A DNA stretch of 64,000 bases, taken from the NCBI GenBank assembly GCA_046297835.1, contig JBKBHI010000003.1:310001-374000 (forward strand). The letters are read 5' to 3'. Below are positions 20,416 to 30,169 of the stretch, in pieces. Positions within the stretch are counted from its first letter, which is position 1, and each line of letters begins with the position of its first letter. The notes beneath the pieces were generated by a model. That model saw only the letters and a list, made by a program, of their open reading frames with translations, was not told where the DNA came from and ran no database searches. This DNA is from CAMAVH01 sp046297835. Its GTDB lineage: Bacteria; Pseudomonadota; Alphaproteobacteria; SMXQ01. Position numbers and translations under genes: made by a program.

Positions 20416-21108
20416 ATGACGCCTAGGACCGCCTTCCTCGCCGCCGCCCTCGCCGCCGCGTCTTTCGCCCCGGCCAACGCCCTCGCCTGGCCCGACAGCG
20501 CCGTCAGCCGCGACATCGCCTTCGCCGTGACGCGCGCCGGCGAACCGATGGGCAGACACAGCCTGTCTTTCCGTCAGGACGGCGAAAATCTCCATGTCGA
20601 TATCGCCATCGAGCTGGAGGTGCGGCTCGCCTTCATCACCGTCTTCCGTTACAGCCACCGCAACAGCGAAACGTGGCGCGACGGCCGCTTGGTCCGACTC
20701 GAAACCACGACCAACGACGACGGCACGCGCCATCAAGTGCGCGCCGAGGCGACGGCCGAAGGATTGCGCGTCACCGACAGCGCCGGGCGTAGCTACCTCG
20801 CGCCGGCCGACACGATCCCGACGAGCTATTGGAACAAAGAGACGGTGCGCCGCGGTGAGTTGCTGAACACCCAGACCGGCAAAATGATGCCGATCCGCAT
20901 CGAGCGGCGCAGCGAATCGACCGCCGCCCTCGGCGCCGCCGACCATTACCGCCTGGTCATGATGGACGACCGCGACGGCACGCCGATCGACGTATGGTAC
21001 GACAAGCAAAGCCTGGCATGGGTGAAGCTGGCCTTCGAAGCGCGCGGCTCGAACGTCGACTACGCCCTCGCGGCCATCGGCGAGCCGGTGCAACAGGCGG
21101 CTAAGTAG
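20416..21108 (+). CDS. DUF6134 family exported protein
   Basis: 230 residues with a signal peptide ending near ANALA, followed by an all-beta region. I recognise the pattern of DUF6134: DIAFAVTRAGEPMGRHSLSF, then LAFITVFRYSHRNSETW, then DTIPTSYWNKETVRRGELLN. The last fits a lipocalin-like or YceI-like periplasmic fold, but the function is unknown. It ends three bases from the stop of the convergent DUF3833 gene, leaving no room for a separate terminator. Confidence 0.75.
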   Translation: MTPRTAFLAAALAAASFAPANALAWPDSAVSRDIAFAVTRAGEPMGRHSLSFRQDGENLHVDIAIELEVRLAFITVFRYSHRNSETWRDGRLVRLETTTNDDGTRHQVRAEATAEGLRVTDSAGRSYLAPADTIPTSYWNKETVRRGELLNTQTGKMMPIRIERRSESTAALGAADHYRLVMMDDRDGTPIDVWYDKQSLAWVKLAFEARGSNVDYALAAIGEPVQQAAK

Positions 21109-21111
21109 CCG

Positions 21112-21654
21112 CTAGTCCGGCAGCTTGCGGAAGAAGATGAACACCTGGCCGACTTGCACGCCGTATTTCGTCATCTCGGCCTTGTTCAACACGGCTTCGG
21201 CGTCTTGGCGAAACAGCCAGTCGTCGAATTGCACGCGCACGGGCCCGCTATCCGTCTTTAAATCGACCGTATATCGCCAATTGAACGCCCGTCCCGCCGC
21301 CGCCCCTTTGGCGACGCCGACCACGTCATCGGCCCGCCCTTCATAGGTCCCGTCGGGAAGCTTGACGATGCGCCAAACGCGGCGGTCGCGCTCGCCATCG
21401 TCATAGACGAAATCCTCTTCCAGCACCAATTCGCGCCCGTCCCAACGGCCGACCAGATCGACGACGAATTGCCGGCGCACGTTGCCGAAACGATCCTCGA
21501 ACAGGCCCCAAGCTTTGGCGCGCCCGGAGAAATATTCCTCGATCCGCATCTCTGGCTCGCTCGCGGCGTAATCCTGCAACGCCATCCCGCCGCAGCCGGA
21601 CAGAGCCGTCGCCATCGCCGCCCATAAAACCCATCGCTTCAGCGCCCGCGCCAT
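21112..21654 (-). CDS. DUF3833 family lipoprotein
   Basis: 180 residues with a lipoprotein signal (lipobox LSGC around residues 18-21). The mature part has MRIEEYFSGRAKAWGLFEDRFGNVRRQF, DFVYDDGERDRRVWRI and YTVDLKTDSGPVRVQFDDWLF, the DUF3833 pattern, predicted as a beta-barrel-like lipocalin relative. I chose the ATG at 21654 because GGGAG stands seven bases before it; the ATG at 21660 overlaps the stop of the upstream permease gene as ATGA. Translational coupling with that MFS gene is clear, so the two probably work together. Function unknown. Confidence 0.8.
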   Translation of the reverse strand: MARALKRWVLWAAMATALSGCGGMALQDYAASEPEMRIEEYFSGRAKAWGLFEDRFGNVRRQFVVDLVGRWDGRELVLEEDFVYDDGERDRRVWRIVKLPDGTYEGRADDVVGVAKGAAAGRAFNWRYTVDLKTDSGPVRVQFDDWLFRQDAEAVLNKAEMTKYGVQVGQVFIFFRKLPD

Positions 21655-21656
21655 GG

Positions 21657-22958
21657 TCATTCTCCCGCTTTCGTCCGCATCAAAGCCAAACGGCTGGCGA
21701 TCTCGGCGTGCCGCGCCGCCGTCAATGGATAACGCGCCATCAACGCGACGGCCGCGAGCTTGAACGCGATCGGGACCAAGCTGTAGAGCGCGACCAGCAT
21801 GAAGGGCGCGGACTCGGCCCATTCCAGCAGCGGAAAGGCGACGCCGACGGCGAGCGCGAGCGCCAGCTTGGTCGCCATGCCCCATAACGCGAAGAACAGT
21901 CCCGCGCGCCGTTCGCCCGATTCCGCCGTATCGACATCCACGACATCGGCCTGCATCGCCGGCGGCAGGACCAAGTCCGCGCCGAGACAGAGCCCGGTCG
22001 CCACGCAGATCGCCGCGAACCACCAAACATCGCCCGGGCCGAGCAACGGCACCGCCGCGAAAACCAGGCACGAGACGAGCATCGCCGCGCACCAAACCTT
22101 GTGCTTGCCGTAGCGGTAGCTGAATTTGAGCCACAGCGGCACGGCGGCGATGCCGGCGAGGAAATAGACGAACAGCAGCGCGCCCGCCCGCTCGGGCGCA
22201 TGCAGCGCGCGCTCGACGAACAGCAGGAACAGGGTGGCCGGCAAGCCGTTTGCGAAGCCGTTGAGCAGATAGGCGGCGATCAAGCGGCGAAACGGCCGGT
22301 TGCCGGTCAGCACGCGCCAACCCCGCCGCAGAGAGACTCCGACCGTCTTCGGCGCGGCCGGTTCGGGCACGCGCCACGCCATCAGCGCCGTGCAGATCGG
22401 CAGCAGCACAATCACGCCGATACCGACCCAGCGCAAAGCCGCGGCCGGGCCCTGCCCGTCGAGCAGCGCCAATGCGCCCAAGGTCGCCAGCGTGCCGGCG
22501 AGGATGAAGGATTCGCGCCAGGCGGCGATGCGGCTGCGCGCGTCGTAATCGGCGGACAGTTCCGCCGACAGCGCCGACAGCGGCAGGATCATCATCGTCC
22601 AGCCGAGATAGAGCGCGACGCTCCATAGCATGAGATGCGCCGCGCCCGCGCCTGACGGCGGCGCGAACAGCATCCAACAGGACAGCATAACGAGCGGCGC
22701 GCCGGCCACGATCCACGGACGCCGGCGGCCCCAGCGCGCCGGCAAGCCGACGCCGCGATCGCTCAGCCAGCCGATCAGCGGGTCGCTGACCACATCCCAT
22801 AGCCGCGCGGCGAGCAGGATGACGCCGACGGCGGCAAGCCCAAGCCCGAGATTATCGGCGTAGTAATTGGGCAGATAGATGTAGACCGGCAGGGTGAGCG
22901 CGGCCAGCGGCAGGGCCGGCGCGGCATAGGCCGCGAGCAGCGATCGTGCGAGCCGCAT
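21657..22958 (-). CDS. MFS transporter, GPH (glycoside-pentoside-hexuronide) type
   Basis: 433 residues with twelve likely membrane segments. The loop after helix 2 reads WDVVSDPLIGWLSDR and is followed by WGRRRPWI, the marks of MFS_2/GPH cation symporters (MelB-like). These usually import sugars with Na+ or H+, though relatives move lipids. It overlaps the DUF3833 lipoprotein gene by the ATGA junction, a pairing that points away from simple sugar uptake towards envelope material. The substrate is not known. Confidence 0.82.
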   Translation of the reverse strand: MRLARSLLAAYAAPALPLAALTLPVYIYLPNYYADNLGLGLAAVGVILLAARLWDVVSDPLIGWLSDRGVGLPARWGRRRPWIVAGAPLVMLSCWMLFAPPSGAGAAHLMLWSVALYLGWTMMILPLSALSAELSADYDARSRIAAWRESFILAGTLATLGALALLDGQGPAAALRWVGIGVIVLLPICTALMAWRVPEPAAPKTVGVSLRRGWRVLTGNRPFRRLIAAYLLNGFANGLPATLFLLFVERALHAPERAGALLFVYFLAGIAAVPLWLKFSYRYGKHKVWCAAMLVSCLVFAAVPLLGPGDVWWFAAICVATGLCLGADLVLPPAMQADVVDVDTAESGERRAGLFFALWGMATKLALALAVGVAFPLLEWAESAPFMLVALYSLVPIAFKLAAVALMARYPLTAARHAEIASRLALMRTKAGE

Positions 22959-23115
22959 ATCCGTATCTCCGTCTCGGTTCAGACGCCTTACGCGACGCGC
23001 GCGGAACCGGATGTTGCCGAAAAGCCCCGCCGATCCGGGTTTCCATCCGGAAACCTATGGACAGGGCGCGCGCCAGCGCTCATGTAACCCGCCCCGCCCC
23101 TTCGCCAGTTCCGTC

Positions 23116-24300
23116 ATGACCTCCCGCCAGTACAAGATTCTCGCGCTCACGCTCGGCACACTGACCGCATTCGCGCCCATGTCGATCGACATGTATCTGC
23201 CGAGCTTTCCGACCCTGCAGCGCGAATTCGCCGGCCATCCGGGGCTGGTGCAGGCGACGCTGTCGATGTTCTTCGTCGGGCTCGCCATCGGCCAGGGCGT
23301 CTACGGCCCGATTTCCGACCGCTTCGGCCGCAAAGCGCCGCTCTACGCCGGCATCGCGCTTTACATCGCCGGCTCGCTCGCCGCGGCTTTGACGCCGAGC
23401 CTCGAAGGCTTGGTCGCCGCGCGCTTTCTGCAAGGCATCGGCGGCTGCGCAGGCATGGTGATCGCGCGCGCCGTCGTTCGCGACCTGTTCGACGAGCGCG
23501 ATTCGGCGCGCATGTTGACGACGCTGATGCTCGTCATGGGCCTCGCGCCGATCCTCGCGCCGCTCGTCGGCGGACAATTGCTCGCCGCCTTCGGCTGGCA
23601 GTCGATTTTCTGGGCGCTCACCGGATTCGGCGCGATCTGTCTCGCCCTCGTTGCCTTCGCGCTACGCGAAAGCCTGCCGCGCGATCAGCGCGTGCCGGGC
23701 GGCGTGACGGTCGCCTTGGCCAATTACTGGTTCCTCATGCGCGATCGGCGGTTTCTCGGCTATGTGCTGACCGGCGCCAGCGTCATGGCCGGCATGTTCG
23801 CCTATATCGCCGGCTCGCCCTTCGTCTTCATCGAGCTGTACGGCGTGCCGGCGGAGCATTACGGCTTCCTCTTCGGCCTCAACGCCATCGGCCTGATCGG
23901 CGCAAGCCAGATCAACCACCGCCTGCTGGCGCGCCATAGCGGCCGCGCCATCCTGCGCGTCGCCACCATCGGCTATGCCGGCGCCACCCTGCTCGTGGCC
24001 TTGAACGTGATGACCGGCCTCGGCGGATTTGTCGGCCTGCTGGTGCCGCTGTTCTTGTGCGTCAGCAGCTTGGGCTTCATCGCCCCCAACACGGCCGCCG
24101 CCGCCATGGCGCTGCACGGCCGCATCGCCGGCGCGGCCTCGGCCTTCCTCGGCATCCTGCAGTTCGGCGTCGGCGCGGTGCTGGCGGCGCTGGTCGGCGT
24201 ACTCGCCGATGGCACCGCCCGGCCGATGGGCCTGCTGATCGCCGGCTGCGGCCTTTGCGCCTTCGCCCTGCAGCACTTCTGCCTGCGCCGAGCCGACTGA
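23116..24300 (+). CDS. Bcr/CflA family drug resistance MFS transporter
   Basis: 394 residues from the ATG at 23116. The start fits the family: LALTLGTLTAFAPMSIDMYLPSFPTLQREF is the first helix with the conserved DMYLP, followed by GQGVYGPISDRFGRKAPLYAG, the loop 2-3 motif, and ARAVVRDLF in helix 4. Proton-driven efflux of drugs, sulfonamides or dipeptides is typical. The frame is open a further 35 codons upstream, but no ribosome site supports them. It is a stand-alone gene ahead of the iron region. Confidence 0.88.
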   Translation: MTSRQYKILALTLGTLTAFAPMSIDMYLPSFPTLQREFAGHPGLVQATLSMFFVGLAIGQGVYGPISDRFGRKAPLYAGIALYIAGSLAAALTPSLEGLVAARFLQGIGGCAGMVIARAVVRDLFDERDSARMLTTLMLVMGLAPILAPLVGGQLLAAFGWQSIFWALTGFGAICLALVAFALRESLPRDQRVPGGVTVALANYWFLMRDRRFLGYVLTGASVMAGMFAYIAGSPFVFIELYGVPAEHYGFLFGLNAIGLIGASQINHRLLARHSGRAILRVATIGYAGATLLVALNVMTGLGGFVGLLVPLFLCVSSLGFIAPNTAAAAMALHGRIAGAASAFLGILQFGVGAVLAALVGVLADGTARPMGLLIAGCGLCAFALQHFCLRRAD

Positions 24301-24353
24301 TCGCGCCGAAAAGCCCAGTTCCAGCGGATATATATTTCCTGCATGACAGCTAA

Positions 24354-24372
24354 GTAATTAATAATCGTTTGC
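24354..24372. promoter_or_regulatory. Weak Fur-like box upstream of hemP
   Basis: The stretch ending ATAATCGTTTGC matches 12 of 19 positions of the Fur palindrome by eye, about 90 bases before hemP. It is AT-rich against its surroundings. Fur, Irr or RirA control of hemP is expected from the family; this particular site is a guess. Confidence 0.3.
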
Positions 24373-24464
24373 AACAACTAGGCTGCATGTTACATCGCGG
24401 ACGTTAAAGCCCCTGCCCCTGGCCGAATAATCGCCAGATTGGCAAGGACTTAGAGGGTCAGCGT

Positions 24465-24662
24465 ATGGATGGGGCCGACGGCGTCGTGACGCCGAACGCG
24501 AATATTTACGGGCAGAACGCCACGCTTGCGCCCGAGGCCACGCCTCGGCGCATCGACGTGCAAGAACTGCTGCGCGGCCAGCGCGAAGCGATCCTCACCC
24601 TGCAAGAGACCGAGTACCGCCTGCGCGTGACGAGCAAGGGCAAGCTCATTCTCACCAAGTAA
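24465..24662 (+). CDS. hemP: Hemin uptake protein HemP
   Basis: 65 residues. The C-terminal 38 residues are the HemP core: RRIDVQELLRGQREAILTL, a tyrosine-centred EYRLRVTS, and the GKLILTK end. The N-terminal part is variable. GAGGG stands seven bases before the ATG. HemP is a small cytosolic protein made under iron shortage and in some bacteria is needed to express haem receptor genes. Here it precedes a catecholate-type receptor, so it may mark the head of an iron-regulated block. Confidence 0.9.
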   Translation: MDGADGVVTPNANIYGQNATLAPEATPRRIDVQELLRGQREAILTLQETEYRLRVTSKGKLILTK

Positions 24663-24794
24663 GACGTTCGAGGCCGGCAAAACCGGCAAATTTTTTTACC
24701 CAGCCAGCGAGTTTTAGGTCGGACGCAGGTCCCTCCCGAATAGCCAGCCAGGTCGCACAGTCCCGCAACCCCGTTGGCTTACCGGAGGATTCCC

Positions 24795-26990
24795 ATGCCT
24801 GACGACCATCGCAAGCGCCTCAGCCGGCAACATCGCCGCCTCGGCCTTGTCTCCCACAGCGTCATCGCCGCGTTCGGCCTTGCCGCCATCGCCGCCCATA
24901 CGCCGGCGCACGCCGACGAAGCCGGGCAGGTCGCGCAAGCGGCCCCGCAACAGAGCGCCCCCGCCACCACGCTGCCGCCGGTGAGCGCCGAAGGCGTCAA
25001 GGACGAGGACTACAAGACCGACACGGTTAGCTCGCCGAAGATCACCACGCCGCTGAAAGACACGCCGCAGACCATCAACGTGGTGCCGCGCCAGCTGATC
25101 GAAGATCAAGGCGTGACCACGCTGCGCGACGTGCTGCGCAACGTGCCCGGCATCAGCATGCAGGCCGGCGAAGGCGGCGTGCCGCAAGGCGATTCGCTGA
25201 CGCTGCGCGGCTTCGCCGCGCGCACCGATATGTTCATGGACGGCATCCGCGACTTCGGCACCTATTACCGCGACCCGTTCAACTACGAATCGGTCGAGGT
25301 CTCCAAAGGCCCGAACTCGACCTATGGCGGCCGCGGCTCCACCGGCGGCCAGATCAACCAGGTCAGCAAGAAGCCACTGGCCGGATTCTTCGCCGAAGGC
25401 ACCGCCACGGTGGGCACCGACGAGACGCTGCGCGGCACGATCGACATCAACACGCCGATCGACGCCATTCCGAACGCCGCCTTCCGCCTCAACCTGATGG
25501 GCCATCAGAGCGACGTCGCAGGGCGCGATCTGGTGGAGAAAGAGCGCTGGGGCATCGCGCCGTCGATCACCTTCGGCATGAACACCGAGACGCAGCTCAC
25601 CTTGAGCTATTTCCACCTGACGCAGGACGAAATGCCCGATCGCGGCGTCCCCTTCGTCAACAACAATCCGGCGCCGGTTGATCGCGACACGTTCTATGGC
25701 ATCCGCGGCCGCGACTATTATCACGCCGAAGTCGATCTCGTGACGGCGGAGTTCAATCACCGCTTTGATGAAATGTTCAGCGTCCGCAACATGACGCGCC
25801 TCGGCCGCAGCGCCCACGACTACATCGTCAGCACCCCGACCGGCGTCAACTTCGGCGCCGGCACGATCAACCCGGGCTCGCACAATCGCGACGCGCTCGA
25901 CACGATCATGATCAACCAGACCGATCTGACGACGAAGTTCGCCACCGGATCATACGATCACACGCTGGTCACCGGCATCGAAGTGGCGTCGGAAACCAGC
26001 GAAAACAAGGCGCGCACAACGGCGGGCACCTCGACCAGCCTCTATGATCCCAATCCCGATCGCGCTTTCACCGGCCCGACTTACTCGGGCGCTAAAACGG
26101 AAGGCGACGCCAACAGCGTCGCGGCTTATGCCTTCGACACCATCGCCCTCAGCCCGCAATGGGACTTCCTGATCGGCGGCCGCTACGACTATATCGACAC
26201 CGAGGTGGCCTCGACCGCCGTCGGCGGCGCGGTCACGCCGTTCGGCCGCATCGACAAGGAATTCAGCTGGCGCACGGGCCTGGTCTACAAGCCCATGACC
26301 AACGGCAGCATCTACGCGTCCTACGGCACCTCGTTCAATCCGTCGGGCGAACGCCTGACGCTGAACGCCAACACCCAGTCGGTCCCGCCGGAAGAGACGC
26401 AGACCTACGAAGTCGGCACCAAGTGGGATCTGTTCAACGAGCAGCTCTCCCTGACCGGCGCGATCTTCCGCATCGAGAAGACCAATGCCCGCACGGCCGA
26501 CCCGCTCGGCGGCACGGTGCAGGTGCTCGACGGCGAGCAGCGCGTCGACGGCTTCGAGCTCGGCGCCAGCGGCACGTTGATGCCCGGCTGGAAGGTCTAT
26601 GGCGGCTACACCTACCTCGACGGCAACGTGATCAAGTCGAACACGGCCAGCCAGGTCGGCCGCCGCCCCATCAACGTCGCGCCGCACAGCTTCAACTTCT
26701 GGACGACCTACGACGTGACGAACGACCTGACCCTCGGCTTCGGCGGCCAGTATCTCGACAAGCGCATCCCCGGCAACGCCGAAAGCGGATTCGCCTCGAG
26801 CAGCACCAACGTCGTGCCGAGCTACATGATCTTCGACGCGATGGTGTCCTACAGCGTGACCGAGCAGGTCGCGTTGCAGCTCAACGTCTACAACATCACC
26901 GACGAAGTCTATTACGACGCGGCCTATTCGGGCTTCACGGTTCCGGGCGCTTCGCGCACGGCGCTGCTGACGTTGAAGTACGAGTACTGA
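24795..26990 (+). CDS. TonB-dependent catecholate siderophore receptor, Fiu-like
   Basis: 731 residues from the ATG with GGAGG ahead. A signal peptide ends near AHADEAG. The plug domain has DTPQTINVVPRQLIED, DVLRNVPGISMQAGEGG and SVEVSKGPNSTYGGRGSTGG. The barrel follows and ends in the aromatic KYEY-type strand expected of an outer-membrane protein. DVLRNVPGISM and the link with a PiuC-type dioxygenase gene 83 bases downstream match the Fiu/PiuA group, which imports ferric catecholates such as dihydroxybenzoylserine and linear enterobactin products. The ligand is inferred from family and context. Confidence 0.88.
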   Translation: MPDDHRKRLSRQHRRLGLVSHSVIAAFGLAAIAAHTPAHADEAGQVAQAAPQQSAPATTLPPVSAEGVKDEDYKTDTVSSPKITTPLKDTPQTINVVPRQLIEDQGVTTLRDVLRNVPGISMQAGEGGVPQGDSLTLRGFAARTDMFMDGIRDFGTYYRDPFNYESVEVSKGPNSTYGGRGSTGGQINQVSKKPLAGFFAEGTATVGTDETLRGTIDINTPIDAIPNAAFRLNLMGHQSDVAGRDLVEKERWGIAPSITFGMNTETQLTLSYFHLTQDEMPDRGVPFVNNNPAPVDRDTFYGIRGRDYYHAEVDLVTAEFNHRFDEMFSVRNMTRLGRSAHDYIVSTPTGVNFGAGTINPGSHNRDALDTIMINQTDLTTKFATGSYDHTLVTGIEVASETSENKARTTAGTSTSLYDPNPDRAFTGPTYSGAKTEGDANSVAAYAFDTIALSPQWDFLIGGRYDYIDTEVASTAVGGAVTPFGRIDKEFSWRTGLVYKPMTNGSIYASYGTSFNPSGERLTLNANTQSVPPEETQTYEVGTKWDLFNEQLSLTGAIFRIEKTNARTADPLGGTVQVLDGEQRVDGFELGASGTLMPGWKVYGGYTYLDGNVIKSNTASQVGRRPINVAPHSFNFWTTYDVTNDLTLGFGGQYLDKRIPGNAESGFASSSTNVVPSYMIFDAMVSYSVTEQVALQLNVYNITDEVYYDAAYSGFTVPGASRTALLTLKYEY

Positions 26991-27073
26991 TCGGCGGCAT
27001 TGCCGCCATGATCGGGGCTCCGCCTTGACTCCGGGGGCGGAGCCCCGACGCGTTTCAACCACGAGAGAGCGCC

Positions 27074-27754
27074 ATGCTGCTGACCATCCCCGACGTCCTC
27101 AACGCGCAACAGGTCGCCGAGTGCCGCCAGGCGCTCGAAAGCGGCGATTGGATCGACGGCAAGGTCACGGCAGGCTTCCAGTCGGCCAAGGAAAAGGACA
27201 ACGTCCAAATTCCCGAGGATTCGCCGATCGCCCGCAAACTCGGCGACATGATCTTGGCGACGCTCGGGCAGAACAAGCTGTTCGTCACCGCGGCCTTGCC
27301 GCTGCGCGTCTTTCCGCCGCTGTTCAACCGCTATTCCGGCGGCCAGTCGTTCGGCCTGCATCTCGACAACGCCATCCGCCACGTCAAGGGCGCGCCGGTT
27401 CGCGTCCGCACCGACATTTCCTCGACGCTGTTCCTCAACGATCCCAGCGAATACGACGGCGGCGAGCTGGTGATCGAAGACACTTACGGCGCGCACAAGG
27501 TCAAGCTGCCGGCGGGCCATATGGTGATCTATCCCGGCACCAGCCTGCACAGGGTCATGCCGATCACGCGAGGCGCTCGCTACGCCTCGTTCTTCTGGAC
27601 GCAAAGCATGGTGCGCGACGACGTCAAGCGCGCGCTGCTGTTCGACATGGATATGACGATTCAAAAGCTGGCCGCCGACGCGCCGGACCATCCGACGATC
27701 AACCAATTCATGGGCATCTATCACAACCTGCTGCGGCAATGGGCGGAGTGCTGA
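27074..27754 (+). CDS. piuC: Fe(II)/2-oxoglutarate-dependent hydroxylase PiuC/YbiX family
   Basis: 226 residues, the usual family length. After the ASPD-like start LTIPDVLNAQQVAECRQAL comes a GDWIDGKVTAGFQS segment typical of the PKHD-type hydroxylases. The iron site is HLDNA (HXD) plus a distal histidine in SLHRVMPITRG, and the arginine in that segment binds 2-oxoglutarate. Family members are iron-repressed and sit beside Fiu/PiuA receptors, as here. Their substrate, possibly a siderophore fragment, is unsettled. Confidence 0.92.
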   Translation: MLLTIPDVLNAQQVAECRQALESGDWIDGKVTAGFQSAKEKDNVQIPEDSPIARKLGDMILATLGQNKLFVTAALPLRVFPPLFNRYSGGQSFGLHLDNAIRHVKGAPVRVRTDISSTLFLNDPSEYDGGELVIEDTYGAHKVKLPAGHMVIYPGTSLHRVMPITRGARYASFFWTQSMVRDDVKRALLFDMDMTIQKLAADAPDHPTINQFMGIYHNLLRQWAEC

Positions 27755-27831
27755 TTCTTCGCCGTCCGCGCGCCGGTTTTCCCGCGCGCCGCCGTTGAAC
27801 ACCAAGCCGTCACGCTCCCGGGGACCATCTC

Positions 27832-29037
27832 ATGATCAAGAAAACGCTTTTCCAGCTTCACTGGTTCGTCGGCATCACCGCCGGCATCGTGCTGGCCATC
27901 GTCGGCGTCACCGGCGCGCTGCTCTCGTTCGAGCATGAAATCCTGCGCCTGATCAATCCGGGCGTGCTGCGCGTCGAAGCCCTGCCCGCAGGCCAGCTCT
28001 CCCCCGCCGAACTGATGACGCGCCTGCAAGCGGCAAATCCGGGGCGCAACATCCTGTCCCTGTCGGTTTCGGCCGATCCGACCGATTCGGCGCGCGTCAG
28101 CCTCAGTCTGCCGAGCGGCAATCAGGGCGATGCCCCTGCCGGCGGCCCTCCGGGACGGATGCGCGCCGAGAACCGCTATGTCGATCCCTATACCGCCGAA
28201 CTGCTCGGCCAGCCGCGCGGCCAGCAGACCTTCCGGCTCATCATGCAATGGCATCGTTGGCTGGCCGCTGGCGATATCGGCAAGCAGATCGTCGGCGCAT
28301 CGACGGTCCTACTGATCGGCTTGTCACTGACCGGGCTCTATTTGCGCTGGCCGCGCCGCCCGCTCGACTGGCGCGCCTGGTTCAAGCTCGACTTCAAGAA
28401 AAAAGGCCGCGGCTTTCTCTGGGACCTGCACGCCGTGATCGGCGCCTGGGTGTTGATCCCTTACGTCGTCATGTCGCTTTCGGGCCTGTTCTGGTCTTAC
28501 GATTGGTATCGCAGCGCGCTCTATGTCGTGACCGGCACGCCGCGCCCGACGCCGCCGGGCGCGGCGCCGGCCCAGCCGCAGCGGAGCGCCCAGCAAGCGC
28601 ATCCGGATAGCGGGGCGCCGCGCGCCCTGCTCGGCACGGCCGACGTCTGGACGATCTTCCTGCGCGAATCGGGCGGCTACAGCAGCGCGACGCTGCGCCC
28701 CGCCGCCAATCCGAACCAGCCCTACACGATCAGCTATCAAGTCCCCAACCCGCCGCACGAGCGCGCCAACAACACCCTCACGCTCGATCCAGTCAGCGGC
28801 GACGTGCGCAATCACCGCCGCTACGCCGAACTGCCGTTCGGCCAGAAGATCATGGCGAGCATCTTCACGCTGCACAGCGGCAGCTTCTTCGGCATGCCGG
28901 GCCTGATCATCTTCATGATCGCGAGCCTGGCCATGCCGCTGTTCGCCGTCACCGGCTGGATGCTCTATCTCGGCCGGCGCAAGATCAAGCGCGCGCGCCG
29001 CGCGGCGCTGGCGGCGAGCCATTCGCCGGCGGAATAG
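27832..29037 (+). CDS. PepSY-associated transmembrane protein
   Basis: 401 residues. It opens with LFQLHWFVGITAGIVLAIVGVTGALLSF, the first membrane helix of the PepSY_TM family with its conserved histidine. A periplasmic loop (about 40-140) is followed by WHRWLAAG and further helices near 165, 205 and 355, with conserved histidines (LHAVIGAW, TLHSG) that could hold haem. In iron loci these proteins are thought to reduce ferric siderophores at the inner membrane. It lies 77 bases after piuC and completes the block, and it converges on the DUF1513 gene. Confidence 0.87.
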   Translation: MIKKTLFQLHWFVGITAGIVLAIVGVTGALLSFEHEILRLINPGVLRVEALPAGQLSPAELMTRLQAANPGRNILSLSVSADPTDSARVSLSLPSGNQGDAPAGGPPGRMRAENRYVDPYTAELLGQPRGQQTFRLIMQWHRWLAAGDIGKQIVGASTVLLIGLSLTGLYLRWPRRPLDWRAWFKLDFKKKGRGFLWDLHAVIGAWVLIPYVVMSLSGLFWSYDWYRSALYVVTGTPRPTPPGAAPAQPQRSAQQAHPDSGAPRALLGTADVWTIFLRESGGYSSATLRPAANPNQPYTISYQVPNPPHERANNTLTLDPVSGDVRNHRRYAELPFGQKIMASIFTLHSGSFFGMPGLIIFMIASLAMPLFAVTGWMLYLGRRKIKRARRAALAASHSPAE

Positions 29038-29047
29038 GGAGCGCGGC

Positions 29048-30166
29048 TCAGGCGAGGCGCAACATATGATTATCCCAGCGGCCGCCGTCGAGATAACGCG
29101 ACGCGACGGGAGCGCGCGTTAGGCCATCAGCTCCCGCCGTCACGGCATAGCCGCCGCCCTGTCCGCTGGTGACGAGGAAGCCGCCATCGGTCCTCGGCGC
29201 CAAGCCGCAGCCGTCGGCGATCTCAACATAGCCCAGACAGTTTGCGCTCTCGCGATCCCATAGCGCGGTCGCGCCGCCGACCGGGCTGGTCGTCGCCAGC
29301 ACGCGGCCGGACAGGTCGAACGCGACGCTGCCGCAATAGTTGCGCAAGCGGCCGAGCACGCGCTCGGGAAACGCCAGGGTCCGCAAGCTCTCGCCGGGCC
29401 GATTGAACGCCACGAGCGGCACCCGGTCGCTCGACGGGCCCTCGTATTGCATCACCACCGCCACCAGCCCGTCGTTCGCGACGGCGAGATGGCGCAGGCT
29501 AAGCTGGAACAATTCGTCAGGCAGGCGGGCGACATGACGGATGCGGCCGTCGCGCAAGCCGATATAGGCGAGCGACGAATCCATGTCGTCGATGTTGAGC
29601 TTGATGCCCGGCGCGTCGGGATCGGTGAGGATGCCGCCATTCGCGACCACCAGGGTCTCGCCGTCCGGCAGCAAGCGTATCTCGTGCGGATCAAGCCCGC
29701 CGCTGCGGTATTCGGCGATCCGCTTGTAGCCGTCCGCCGCGTCATAGACGCCGATCACGCCGTCGCCGGTGTCGTATTCCAGCTCGGTGACGTGCAAGGT
29801 CCGGCCCTGCGGGTCGAACGCGCCATGGCCGCAGAAACGCCGATTGTCGCTCGCTTCGACGCGATGGCGCACCGCGCCGCTCCGCGCGTCGGCGACGATC
29901 ATGAACAGGCCGGGCCGGCGGCCGAAAGCCACGACCTCCTCGCGCCGCAGCGGATGCTGCGCGAAACCGTGCGCGCGCGCCGGCAAGGCGAGATCGAAGG
30001 CTGGCACGCCGGCCTCGTCGAAGCCGGCGAAGAACGCCTCCCCTGCCTTATCGACCCGCGCGCCAAGGTAGACCGCCTGCGACGGCTCTCCCCAAGCCAG
30101 GCGCGGGCCGGCGGCGAGCGCGGCGGCGGCCGCCGCGCCTTGGAGAAGACGGCGTCGCGTCAGCAT
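29048..30166 (-). CDS. DUF1513 domain protein with Tat-type signal
   Basis: 372 residues. The start MLTRRRLLQGAAAAAAL has a twin-arginine-like motif and a hydrophobic run ending near LAWG. The body is a beta-propeller-like DUF1513 protein with repeats such as CGHGAFDPQGRTLHVTE and GGLDPHEIRLLPDGETLVVANGG. It is the last gene of the imelysin/di-heme operon, starting three bases after the stop of the second imelysin gene. Proteins of this family go with iron-repressed imelysin clusters, but their job is unknown. Confidence 0.85.
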   Translation of the reverse strand: MLTRRRLLQGAAAAAALAAGPRLAWGEPSQAVYLGARVDKAGEAFFAGFDEAGVPAFDLALPARAHGFAQHPLRREEVVAFGRRPGLFMIVADARSGAVRHRVEASDNRRFCGHGAFDPQGRTLHVTELEYDTGDGVIGVYDAADGYKRIAEYRSGGLDPHEIRLLPDGETLVVANGGILTDPDAPGIKLNIDDMDSSLAYIGLRDGRIRHVARLPDELFQLSLRHLAVANDGLVAVVMQYEGPSSDRVPLVAFNRPGESLRTLAFPERVLGRLRNYCGSVAFDLSGRVLATTSPVGGATALWDRESANCLGYVEIADGCGLAPRTDGGFLVTSGQGGGYAVTAGADGLTRAPVASRYLDGGRWDNHMLRLA

Positions 30167-30169
30167 CGC

